Positions 7,785 to 15,098 of a stretch of 48,858 bases of DNA are shown piece by piece. Made by a program: the position numbers and the translations under genes. Within the stretch, counting starts at the first letter, position 1. Each line of letters starts with the position of its first letter. Where the stretch lies: contig NZ_JARGEL010000031.1 in assembly GCF_029211265.1 (NCBI RefSeq), positions 1 to 48,858 of the forward strand. Direction: 5' to 3'. Below the pieces are notes generated by a model that searched no databases, was not told the DNA's origin, and saw nothing but the letters and a program-made list of their open reading frames with translations. This DNA is from Extensimonas soli. Lineage in GTDB: Bacteria > Pseudomonadota > Gammaproteobacteria > Burkholderiales > Burkholderiaceae_C.

Positions 7785-8236
7785 TGAACGAGAAACAAGC
7801 CTCCGTCGCCGCGCAGATCGCGGCGCTGTCCAGTCTGCCCATCGCCGAGTTGTGGCCGGTGTGGGATCGGTATTTCAACAGCCGCCCCATCAACCCCAAC
7901 CGCGCCTTCATCGAGTCGCGGATCGCCTACAAGATGCAGGAGGAGGTCTTCGGCGGTCTGGCGCACAACACCCGCCAGCGCCTGGAGGCCATCGGTGCCA
8001 AGCACTCCAAGATCAAGCTGCGGGCCCGTCCGCGCGACATCAACTTCGCGCCCGGCACCGTGCTGCTGCGCGAATGGGGCGACCGCGAGCACAAGGTGGC
8101 GGTCACCGCCGATGGCCTGTTCGAGTACGAAGGCAGCACCTTCAAGAGCCTGACGGCCGTGGCCCGGCAGATCACTGGCACGCACTGGTCGGGGCCGCTG
8201 TTCTTCGGCCTGAACGGCAAGGCAGGTGCGCAATGA
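7784..8236 (+). CDS. DUF2924 family protein
   Basis: The protein has 150 residues. It matches the DUF2924 pattern: an N-terminal helix (VAAQIAALSSLPIAELWPVW), then NRAFIESRIAYKMQEEVFG and LRARPRDINFAPGTVLLREW, and a C-terminal small module with HKVAVTADGLFEYEG, FKSLTAVARQITG and HWSGPLFFGL. The last block resembles the RAMA/SAMD-like DNA-binding motif used by several nucleases and methyltransferases. DUF2924 genes are usually found just upstream of serine recombinases in proteobacterial mobile elements, as here. It overlaps the recombinase start by four bases. A role as a DNA-binding accessory of the recombinase is inference. Confidence 0.83.
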   Translation: MNEKQASVAAQIAALSSLPIAELWPVWDRYFNSRPINPNRAFIESRIAYKMQEEVFGGLAHNTRQRLEAIGAKHSKIKLRARPRDINFAPGTVLLREWGDREHKVAVTADGLFEYEGSTFKSLTAVARQITGTHWSGPLFFGLNGKAGAQ

Positions 8237-9621
8237 GCGATGCCGCCCAAATCGCATCTCCCAAGGCGCGCAAGCGCTGCGCCGTCTACTGCCGGGTGTC
8301 GTCGGACGAACGCCTTGACCAGGAGTTCAACTCCATCGACGCGCAGAAGGAGGCTGGCCACGCCTACGTCGCCAGCCAGCGGGCCGAGGGCTGGATTCCG
8401 GTGGCCGACGACTACGACGACCCCGGGTTTTCCGGCGGCAACACGGATCGGCCCGGGCTGAAACGCCTGATGGCGGACATCGAGCGCGGCCAGATCGACA
8501 TCGTGGTGGTCTACAAGATCGACCGCCTGACACGCAGCCTTGCCGACTTCTCCAAGATGGTCGAGGTGTTCGAACGCCACGGCGTCTCGTTCGTGTCGGT
8601 CACGCAGCAGTTCAACACCACCACCTCGATGGGGCGGCTGATGCTCAACGTGCTGCTGTCCTTCGCCCAGTTCGAGCGCGAGGTCACCGGCGAACGCATC
8701 CGCGACAAGATCGCCGCCAGCAAGCGCAAAGGCATGTGGATGGGCGGCGTCCCGCCGCTGGGCTACGACGTCGAGAACCGCCTGCTGGTCATCAACGAAA
8801 CCGAGGCGGCGGCGGTGCGACGCATCTTCGAGGAGATGCTGACCATCGGCTCGCCCACCAAGATTGCCGCCAACCTGACACTGGATGGCATCACGACCAA
8901 GGCGTGGACGACACAGGACGGCCAGACGCGGGCGGGCACGCGCATCGACAAGAAGTACCTGCACAAGCTGCTGCGCAACCGCATCTACCTCGGGGAGTTG
9001 TCGCACAAGGGCAGTTGGTACCCGGGCGTGCATCAAGCCATCATCGATCCCGGGCTGTGGGGGCGGGTTCACGAGGTGCTGGCCAGGGACGGTCACACCC
9101 GGTCGGTGGAAACCAAGATCAGGTCGCGGACCGACGCCTTGCTGCGCGGCCTGCTGTACGCGCCCTCGGGCGAGCGGATGTACCCGACGTACTCGCGCAA
9201 GAACGGGCGCAAGTACCACTACTACGTGTCCAAGTCCGAAGCGCGGTTCGGCGCGCCGGGCAAGGGCTACGAGCGCCTGCCCGCACCGGAGATCGAAGGA
9301 GCGGTGGTCGCCCAGATCCGAACGGTGCTGACCAGCCCCGAGACCGTGGCGTCGGTGGTGCGGCACATCCAACGCAACGGGGCACAGATCGACGAGGCCA
9401 CCACAGTGATGGCGATGGGACGCCTCAACAACGTGTGGGATCAACTGTTCCCGGTCGAGCGCCACCGCATCGCCAATCTGATGATCGAGCGCATCGACCT
9501 CGTCCACGCGGGCGAGGTGCAGGGCATCAAGGTGAAGTGGCGTGAGGTGGGCTGGAATGCGCTGATCGCGGAGTTCGCCCCGGACAGCATCGGTGCCGAA
9601 CTGTTGGAGACCGAAGCCTGA
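8233..9621 (+). CDS. Serine recombinase (resolvase/invertase superfamily)
   Basis: The protein has 462 residues. The N-terminal resolvase domain (about 14-160) carries the catalytic serine in VYCRVSSDE (S23), then PGFSGGNTDRPGL, DIVVVYKIDRLTRS and NVLLSFAQFEREVTGERIRDK. The Recombinase domain follows (about 175-300: GGVPPLGYDV, ETEAAAVRRIFEEM, KYLHKLLRNRIYLGEL). The C-terminal part contains LLRGLLYAPSGERMYPTYSRKNGR without a full four-cysteine zinc ribbon, and the protein is shorter than typical large phage serine integrases. It should cut and rejoin DNA through a 5' phosphoserine intermediate. Target sites are not visible. It may mobilise this module or the surrounding island. Confidence 0.9.
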   Translation: MSDAAQIASPKARKRCAVYCRVSSDERLDQEFNSIDAQKEAGHAYVASQRAEGWIPVADDYDDPGFSGGNTDRPGLKRLMADIERGQIDIVVVYKIDRLTRSLADFSKMVEVFERHGVSFVSVTQQFNTTTSMGRLMLNVLLSFAQFEREVTGERIRDKIAASKRKGMWMGGVPPLGYDVENRLLVINETEAAAVRRIFEEMLTIGSPTKIAANLTLDGITTKAWTTQDGQTRAGTRIDKKYLHKLLRNRIYLGELSHKGSWYPGVHQAIIDPGLWGRVHEVLARDGHTRSVETKIRSRTDALLRGLLYAPSGERMYPTYSRKNGRKYHYYVSKSEARFGAPGKGYERLPAPEIEGAVVAQIRTVLTSPETVASVVRHIQRNGAQIDEATTVMAMGRLNNVWDQLFPVERHRIANLMIERIDLVHAGEVQGIKVKWREVGWNALIAEFAPDSIGAELLETEA

Positions 9622-9992
9622 TGGACGAATCGATGGAAACCTTTGTGCCCCTGACATTCCGACGCCGGGGCGTCCAGCGCGTGGCCACCGATGAGCGCAG
9701 CGTCCACGATGTGACCCTGCTTGACGGTGTGGCACGCGCCTTCTACTGGCAGCACCTGCTGGACACCGGCGCAATGCAGAGTGGTTCCGCCATCGCCCGC
9801 GCCGAGAAACTGCATCACTCGGTGGTCAACGAACTGCTGCGCCTGACCCTGCTGGCCCCCGACATCATTGAGCAGTTCATGGCGGGCAAGCAGCCACGGC
9901 GACTGACGCTGATGTGGTTTCAGCGAAACCGCCTGATGGTCGACTGGCACGCCCAGCGCCAGCTCATGGCCAGTTTTGAGGAGGAGGCATGA
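9621..9992 (+). CDS. ParB/KorB-like accessory protein, first of a tandem paralogous pair
   Basis: The protein has 123 residues. It shares with the next gene an N-terminal METFVP-x-TFRRRG signature, a YWQHLLDTG segment, and an HTH-like middle (SAIARAEKLHHSVVNELLRLTLLAPD is split here as SAIARAEKLHHS and LLRLTLLAPD), followed by IIEQFMAGKQPRRL. The LAPD-IIE-F-GK pattern recalls the HTH of ParB/KorB proteins. The first ATG overlaps the recombinase stop by one base. It lacks the roughly 30-residue charged insert present in its paralogue. It probably binds DNA, perhaps as a heteromer with its neighbour; this is inferred from the pattern and the operon. Confidence 0.68.
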   Translation: MDESMETFVPLTFRRRGVQRVATDERSVHDVTLLDGVARAFYWQHLLDTGAMQSGSAIARAEKLHHSVVNELLRLTLLAPDIIEQFMAGKQPRRLTLMWFQRNRLMVDWHAQRQLMASFEEEA

Positions 9993-10468
9993 GCAAGAAG
10001 CATCGCGGCCACGCCAAGGGCGACCCGGTGACCTACCAGACGCCGCTGCCCGCTGGCGGCGTGCAGATGGAAACCTTCCTGCCCTGGACGCTGGTGCGCC
10101 GTGGGTTCAAGAAGCAGGTCATCACGCCGCTCGACGCGCCGCAGGAGTTCCTGGACGAGGCCCGCCGCGAACGGCAGGTGCGCGAGATGGCGCAGGACAC
10201 CCCTTTGATGCGGGCGCTCGGCCTCGCGCACCACTGGCAGCGACTGCTGGACGAAGGACGGTTCAGTTCGATGACCGAGATCGCGGCGGCCGAAGGCATC
10301 GACCTCGGCCAAGCCAGCAAGATGAGCCGACTGGCCCAGCTCGCCCCCGACCTGATCGAAGCCATCGCCCTGGGACGCCTCGATGTGGGCGTCAGCCAGT
10401 TGCTGCGCGGCAAGTTGTCGGCGTCCTGGCTGGCGCAACGTGAGACGCTGGTGGCAGGCTCGCGCTGA
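9989..10468 (+). CDS. ParB/KorB-like accessory protein, second of the tandem pair
   Basis: The protein has 159 residues. It begins with a basic segment (MSKKHRGHAKGD) and then METFLPWTLVRRG, as in its paralogue. A charged helix (EFLDEARRERQVREMAQD) follows, then LAHHWQRLLDEG and an HTH-like region with MTEIAAAEGIDLGQASKMSRL, LAPDLIEAIALG and VSQLLRGKLSASWLAQRETL. Such patterns occur in chromosome-partition-like DNA-binding proteins carried by mobile elements. It overlaps the upstream gene by four bases and is followed by a strong terminator at 10489, so it closes the operon. Confidence 0.7.
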   Translation: MSKKHRGHAKGDPVTYQTPLPAGGVQMETFLPWTLVRRGFKKQVITPLDAPQEFLDEARRERQVREMAQDTPLMRALGLAHHWQRLLDEGRFSSMTEIAAAEGIDLGQASKMSRLAQLAPDLIEAIALGRLDVGVSQLLRGKLSASWLAQRETLVAGSR

Positions 10469-10488
10469 CGTCCGTGCCGCACCGACAC

Positions 10489-10510
10489 GCCGCCGCAAGG
10501 CGGCTTTTTT
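10489..10510 (+). terminator. Intrinsic terminator after the recombinase operon
   Basis: A 6-bp GC-only stem (GCCGCC and GGCGGC) with a GCAA loop is followed directly by six T at 10505-10510. It lies 20 bp after the stop of the last gene of the plus-strand module. Confidence 0.88.
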
Positions 10511-10729
10511 GTGTCTTTCGTTGTCTCGGTCGCGCCCGCTAGAGCAAGCGAAGAAGCAAACCGATGGCCCGCAAACCCGCGTCAACACACGACTTCAGGC
10601 CTTGAATGCTCAAGAGGGCAGCAGAGAACAGAGAGAGAAAAACGGCGGAAAGCGCGCCGGGAACGGCGACTTCCGGAGGGGCGTGCTCAAGAGGCAAGGA
10701 CCGGAAACCGCGCCAACACAGGGGGAACG

Positions 10730-10766
10730 GGCAAAAAAAATCCCAACCGAATAAGGGTTGGGATTT
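10730..10766 (-). terminator. Intrinsic terminator on the minus strand
   Basis: A perfect 11-bp stem (AAATCCCAACC at 10738-10748, GGTTGGGATTT at 10756-10766) with a 7-base loop is followed on the minus strand by a run of eight T. It stands just downstream of the tmRNA-like 3' fragment, as it would after a stable RNA gene, but could also end the lipoprotein transcript from 10872. Confidence 0.8.
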
Positions 10767-10773
10767 CACATTA

Positions 10774-10811
10774 TGGTGGTGGAACACGGAACCGAACCCG
10801 CGTCCGCTTTC
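10774..10811 (-). other. Fragment resembling a tmRNA 3' end, possible attachment-site remnant
   Basis: Read on the minus strand, the sequence contains GCGGACGCGGGTTCG, as at the 3' end of bacterial tmRNA, and ends TTCCACCACCA with a CCA terminus, followed by an intrinsic terminator. The likeness stops about 40 bases upstream and the T-arm is imperfect (an 8-base loop, and GG in place of the usual GA after TTC), so this is not a working tmRNA or tRNA gene. Mobile elements often use the tmRNA 3' end as attachment site and carry such pieces. The interpretation as an att remnant is inference; a chance tRNA-like piece is possible. Confidence 0.4.
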
Positions 10812-10871
10812 AGAACCAAATGATAACATTTTGGCCTTGAGGGCGTGGATTTGACGATTTGGCCGAACTGG

Positions 10872-11396
10872 TCACAGAAGCGAAACGTCTTTGATCAAGC
10901 GAGATCGGCGTGCTTGCCGCTTGACTTGGTCATCAGAATCGTCAGCCCACGCATGGGAAGAACTTCCCCAAGACCAATCAGTACCAGTGACACCGAGAAG
11001 TTTTACGTCCCCCGCAGCCCCATTGATTATTCGGTCATAGGATTTCCCGGCCACCGCAAAGGAAATTCGATGGCTTCCCGGCTTTAGTCGCAACCGAATC
11101 ATGGAATTTGGGACGGTTTCCATCAACGTCGCACCATCGATTAATACGTCCAAGGGATGGTGTCCGTCACCCCAGTAGCGAACAACATATACGGTGAGTG
11201 CGCTAGGATAAGAGGGAAACTGCTTTGCCTCCTCGTCTTTGCTAAGACTCGGTGCATTGTCCTTGGTGCAGTAAGCGTTTCTGCCACGGTCTGTGTGACA
11301 GTAGGGCTTCTCAGCATAGCGATCAACCGGCGTCGCACAGCCAGCCAAAGCAAGTATTGCTGCTGATAGAAAAATGCCTTTGATAAACGTTTTCAT
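10872..11396 (-). CDS. Small outer-membrane-type lipoprotein of unknown function
   Basis: The protein has 174 residues. A lipoprotein signal peptide ends in the lipobox LAGC (Cys about residue 19). The mature part contains two Cys near PYCHTDRGRNAYCTKD, then a beta-rich domain with ALTVYVVRYWGDGHHPLDV, LIDGATLMETVPNSM and LRLKPGSHRISF, which is the pattern of DUF2846-like periplasmic lipoproteins (PEGA-like folds). No metal-binding motif stands out. It is separated from the His-rich gene upstream by a terminator (11418-11448), so it is probably transcribed on its own. It may be a passenger at the edge of the metal island. Confidence 0.75.
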   Translation of the reverse strand: MKTFIKGIFLSAAILALAGCATPVDRYAEKPYCHTDRGRNAYCTKDNAPSLSKDEEAKQFPSYPSALTVYVVRYWGDGHHPLDVLIDGATLMETVPNSMIRLRLKPGSHRISFAVAGKSYDRIINGAAGDVKLLGVTGTDWSWGSSSHAWADDSDDQVKRQARRSRLIKDVSLL

Positions 11397-11417
11397 GGTC
11401 GCCTTTCAAGAGCGCAG

Positions 11418-11448
11418 CGAAGAAAGGCCGAGAAGACGGTTCTCGGCC
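11418..11448 (-). terminator. Intrinsic terminator after the czc gene cluster
   Basis: A perfect 9-bp stem (GGCCGAGAA and TTCTCGGCC, 11426-11448) with a 5-base loop is followed on the minus strand by TTTCTT. It lies 6 bp after the stop of the His-rich gene and probably ends the czc transcript. Confidence 0.85.
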
Positions 11449-11454
11449 CTAAAT

Positions 11455-11838
11455 TCATTTCAGAACAAATCGTGCCGTCGTTGCCTTGCTTGCAAGGTTC
11501 ACCTGCGCGACAACCTTCGTTCCAGGCGTGACCTTAAAACTGCCCTTGGCTTCAAGCCTGTCAGCCGATGGCTTCAGTTCCACCTCTTGTTTGTCGCTGC
11601 CTGAGAGCAATGTAATTTTTGCTGTTGCCTTGCTGACATCAACTGGTTTCCCGTGATCGCGCACGTACAACTGAAGCACATCGGGTTTAGCTACGAGTTC
11701 GTAATCGACATCCTTGATCTCCGTGACCAAGCCACCATGGAGAGGCTTGTCTTCATGACCATGGTCATGTTTGTCTGCGGCAAATACGCTGCCCGATGCC
11801 ATAAACATCAAAGCGAAGGTGGTCGAAATCAATTTCAT
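11455..11838 (-). CDS. His-rich periplasmic protein at the end of the czc cluster
   Basis: The protein has 127 residues. A Sec signal peptide (KLISTTFALMFMASGSVFA) is followed by a His-rich metal-binding motif, DKHDHGHEDKPLHGG. The rest is a small beta domain (DYELVAKPDVLQLYVRDHG, TAKITLLSGSDKQ, GTKVVAQVNLASK). The same domain type occurs in the N-terminal part of the CzcB protein encoded nearby (GPHGG followed by a similar strand pattern), so this may be a free metal-binding module that hands Zn, Co or Cd to the pump. The ATG at 11838 has AAAGGA upstream; a longer TTG start is less likely. It lies 49 bp after czcA and is closed by a terminator. Confidence 0.78.
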   Translation of the reverse strand: MKLISTTFALMFMASGSVFAADKHDHGHEDKPLHGGLVTEIKDVDYELVAKPDVLQLYVRDHGKPVDVSKATAKITLLSGSDKQEVELKPSADRLEAKGSFKVTPGTKVVAQVNLASKATTARFVLK

Positions 11839-11887
11839 GAGTTTTCCTTTCAAAAGTACAGGTTAAGAATCAAATCAAATAAATGGT

Positions 11888-14800
11888 TTATGAATTCTGC
11901 GAAGCGGACGTAGCCTGTGGATGCAACGGTTCGGCGGTGACATCCTCCAATTCCTCATCTGGGCGATGGGCTAGTCGATACAAAATCGGGAGCACGAGCA
12001 GCGTGAGCAATGTGGAAGACAAGATGCCGCCAATCACCACGGTGGCCAAAGGACGCTGCACCTCCGCGCCGGTTCCCGTGGCGATGGCCATTGGAATGAA
12101 GCCCAATGACGCCACCAAGGCTGTCATCAATACAGGACGCAAACGAGTCAACGCACCCTCGCGGATGGCTGCGTCCAATTGGGTTCCCTCTTCTCGCAAA
12201 CTGCGGATGTAGGAAATCATCACGAGTCCGTTGAGCACGGCCACACCTGATAAGGCGATGAAACCTACTGCTGCGGAAATCGACATCGGGATGTCGCGCA
12301 GCCACAAAGCCAGAATGCCGCCAGTCAAGGCAAACGGAATACCGGTAAAGACCAGCAAGCCGTCCTTGACATTGCCGAACATCGCAAACAGCAATACGAA
12401 GACCAAGAGCAGCGACACCGGGACGACGATTTGCAAACGCTGAGTGGCAGACTGCAGGTTCTCAAAAGTACCGCCCCAGCTCGTCCAGTAGCCTGCGGGA
12501 ATTTTGACCTGCGCCAAAGCAGCTTCCGCGTCGGCCACAAAGGAACCGACATCACGGCCACGCACGTTTGCACTCACCACAATGCGACGCTTGCCGTTCT
12601 CGCGGCTAACCTGATTGGGCCCCGGTGCCAGCTCGAAGCTAGCCACTTCGGCCAGTTGGATGAAATTGGTTCGTCCTTCGACGCCGCCCGAACCGCGTGG
12701 CAAAGGAATCGGCAAACGCTTCATGCTCTCAAGGTCGTTGCGCAAGGATTCTGGCAAGCGCACCAAGATGTCGAATCGACGGTCACCTTCAAACAGCGTA
12801 CCGGCCTCACGCCCGCCGATGGCCGTGGCCACAGTATCCTGAATATCAGCCACGTTTAATCCGTAGCGTGCGGCCTTCTGACGATCAATGTTGACCGTGA
12901 GCATTGGCAATCCTGTGGTTTGCTCCACCTTCACTTCTGACGCACCAGGGATTTTCTGCAACTTGGACGAGACTTCTTCGGCTGTCTTGTTCAAGACGTC
13001 CATGTCGTCCCCGAAGATCTTCACCGCCACGTCGCTTCGCACCCCCGAGATGAGTTCGTTGAATCGAAGTTGGATCGGCTGGGAGAACTCGTAGTTGTTA
13101 CCCGGTATCTTGCCCACGACTTCCTGCACGGCGGCCAGCAACTCGTCGCGGGACTTGCGCGGCTCTGGCCATTCCGACATTGGCTTGAGCATGATGTAGC
13201 CGTCAGAAATGTTCGGTGGCATGGGGTCGGAGGCAATTTCCGCAGTTCCTGTGCGCGCGAAGACGCGGTCTATCTCGGGGAACTTGGCCTTCAGCGTTGC
13301 TTCAAGTTGCTGCTGCATCGCCACCGATTGCGACAAACTGGTGCCAGGAATGCGCAAGGCTTGAATGGCGAAGTCGCCTTCGTTCAAGCTGGGCACGAAC
13401 TCACTGCCCATGCGGGTTGCGATCAACCCGCACAACACCACCGCCACTGCGGCGGTAGCCAACACCACAGCCTTGGCCGCCATCACGCGATCCAGCAAAG
13501 GGCCGTACCAGCGCTTGGCTTGCACCATCAAGAAGTTTTCCTTCTCGCTGACACGGTTGCCAATGAATAGCGCAACTGCGGCCGGAATGAAGGTCACTGA
13601 GAGGATCATGGCCCCCACGAGCGCTGCCACCACCGTGAACGCCATCGGATGAAACATCTTCCCTTCGACGCCGGTCAGGGCAAAGATTGGCAAGTACACC
13701 ACCATGATGATCAACTGACCAAACAGCAGCGGGCGACGTGATTCCTTGGATGCAAGGAACACCTCGTGAAAACGTTCCGCCCGAGTCAATGGCCTGCCGT
13801 AGTGAGCTTGCGCATGGGCAAGACGGCGAACACAGTTTTCTACGATCACCACCGCGCCATCAATGATGATGCCGAAGTCCAGTGCCCCGAGGCTCATCAA
13901 ATTGGCGCTGACCTTGTAGCTCACCATTCCTGTGAAGGTGAACAGCATCGATAAGGGAATCACTGTGGCCGTGATGATGGCGGCGCGGATGTTACCGAGG
14001 AACAGGAACAGGATCACGATCACCAGGATCGCGCCTTCCAACAAGTTCTTCTTGACCGTGTTGATGGCCTTATCCACCAGGACGGTGCGGTCGTAGACGG
14101 TCACCGCGTGTACGCCCTCGGGCAGGCTGCGGTTAATCTCGATCATCTTCTTGTCGACAGCTTGCGAAACCGTTCGACTGTTTTGGCCGATGAGCATGAA
14201 GACGGTGCCCAGCACCACTTCACGGCCATTGTCCGTAGCAGCACCGGTGCGAAGCTCACGTCCGATGCCGACCTCGGCCACATCACGAACCCGAATCGGC
14301 ACACCACCCGCGCTGCTGAGGATGACATTGCCGATGTCCTCAAGTGTCTTGACCTGCCCGGGGGCTCGAATCAGGTACTGCTCACCGCGCTTTTCGATAT
14401 AACCCGCGCCCACGTTGCCGTTGTTGCGATCCAGGGCCGTCACAATGTCCTGCAGGGTGACGCCCAGCGAGGCCAGTCGCTCGGGTATCGGTGAGATTTG
14501 GTATTCCTTGGCAAAACCACCAATCGAGTTGATTTCCGTCACGCCGGGCACATTGCGCAACTGCGGCTTGATGATCCAGTCCTGAATCTCGCGCAGATCG
14601 GTGGCCGTGTAGGGCTGGCCATCAGGTTTTTTCGCACCATCCTTGGCCTCGACTGTCCAGAGGTAAATCTCGCCTAGGCCTGTAGATATGGGGCCCATCG
14701 CAGGAGTGATTCCGGGAGGCAGTTTGTCGCGTGCCTCCTGGATGCGTTCATTGACCAACTGGCGCGCGAAGTAAATGTCGGTGCCATCCTTGAATATCAC

Positions 14801-15082
14801 AGTCACTTGCGACAGCCCGTAGCGTGACAAGGAACGGGTCTGCTCCAGATTGGGAAGACCCGCCATCACGGTTTCAATCGGGTAAGTCACCCGCTGCTCG
14901 GTTTCCAGAGGGGAATATCCCGGCGCTTGGGTGTTAATCTGCACTTGGACATTGGTGATGTCCGGGACGGCATCGATAGGTAGCTTTTGGTAGTTGAACA
15001 CGCCGATGGCAGCCATACCAAAGACCGCCAGCAACACCAACCATCGGTGCTCGATGGCTGCGCGAATGAGTTTTTCAAACAT
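11888..15082 (-). CDS. czcA: CzcA-type RND heavy-metal efflux pump (Co/Zn/Cd)
   Basis: The protein has 1064 residues, the usual length for CzcA. It is the inner-membrane proton-driven trimer of a tripartite pump. The key motif DFGIIIDGAVVIVENC in TM4 (about residue 400) carries the two Asp and the Glu of the divalent-metal class (HME1/CzcA) and not the [13 protein letters not shown] form of Cu/Ag pumps. The N-terminal TM (HRWLVLLAVFGMAAIGVF), the LPIDAVPDITNVQVQ periplasmic start and the repeated C-terminal half are all present. The ATG at 15082 (MFEKL) is 8 bases from GGAG and fits family starts; longer frames run into czcB. It lies 16 bp after czcB. Confidence 0.95.
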   Translation of the reverse strand: MFEKLIRAAIEHRWLVLLAVFGMAAIGVFNYQKLPIDAVPDITNVQVQINTQAPGYSPLETEQRVTYPIETVMAGLPNLEQTRSLSRYGLSQVTVIFKDGTDIYFARQLVNERIQEARDKLPPGITPAMGPISTGLGEIYLWTVEAKDGAKKPDGQPYTATDLREIQDWIIKPQLRNVPGVTEINSIGGFAKEYQISPIPERLASLGVTLQDIVTALDRNNGNVGAGYIEKRGEQYLIRAPGQVKTLEDIGNVILSSAGGVPIRVRDVAEVGIGRELRTGAATDNGREVVLGTVFMLIGQNSRTVSQAVDKKMIEINRSLPEGVHAVTVYDRTVLVDKAINTVKKNLLEGAILVIVILFLFLGNIRAAIITATVIPLSMLFTFTGMVSYKVSANLMSLGALDFGIIIDGAVVIVENCVRRLAHAQAHYGRPLTRAERFHEVFLASKESRRPLLFGQLIIMVVYLPIFALTGVEGKMFHPMAFTVVAALVGAMILSVTFIPAAVALFIGNRVSEKENFLMVQAKRWYGPLLDRVMAAKAVVLATAAVAVVLCGLIATRMGSEFVPSLNEGDFAIQALRIPGTSLSQSVAMQQQLEATLKAKFPEIDRVFARTGTAEIASDPMPPNISDGYIMLKPMSEWPEPRKSRDELLAAVQEVVGKIPGNNYEFSQPIQLRFNELISGVRSDVAVKIFGDDMDVLNKTAEEVSSKLQKIPGASEVKVEQTTGLPMLTVNIDRQKAARYGLNVADIQDTVATAIGGREAGTLFEGDRRFDILVRLPESLRNDLESMKRLPIPLPRGSGGVEGRTNFIQLAEVASFELAPGPNQVSRENGKRRIVVSANVRGRDVGSFVADAEAALAQVKIPAGYWTSWGGTFENLQSATQRLQIVVPVSLLLVFVLLFAMFGNVKDGLLVFTGIPFALTGGILALWLRDIPMSISAAVGFIALSGVAVLNGLVMISYIRSLREEGTQLDAAIREGALTRLRPVLMTALVASLGFIPMAIATGTGAEVQRPLATVVIGGILSSTLLTLLVLPILYRLAHRPDEELEDVTAEPLHPQATSASQNS

Positions 15083-15098
15083 GTGCATCGCTCCGGTA

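Larger units (their letters stand above)
10511..10871. other. Junction region without a convincing gene
   Basis: This stretch separates the recombinase module from the metal island. Several short open frames exist on the plus strand, but their products are low-complexity Arg/Lys-rich sequences with no ribosome binding site and no family likeness. The left part is purine-rich. The right part holds a terminator hairpin (10738-10766), a tmRNA-like 3' fragment (10774-10811) and an imperfect hairpin CCAAATG-ATAA-CATTTTGG at about 10816-10834. It is the best place to look for the left end of the island. Confidence 0.55.

Noticed and set aside
7927-9774. A 615-codon open frame on the minus strand opposite the serine recombinase
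   Set aside because: Its product is His/Arg-rich with no family likeness, and the recombinase with clear catalytic motifs covers the same DNA. Long antisense frames are expected in GC-rich genes.
10774-10834. A working tmRNA or tRNA gene
   Set aside because: Only about 40 bases match, the T-arm is imperfect, and no acceptor 5' strand, D-arm, anticodon arm or tag reading frame is found upstream.
10511-10854. Several plus-strand open frames in the junction region
   Set aside because: No ribosome binding sites, low-complexity products, and overlap with terminators and the tmRNA-like fragment.
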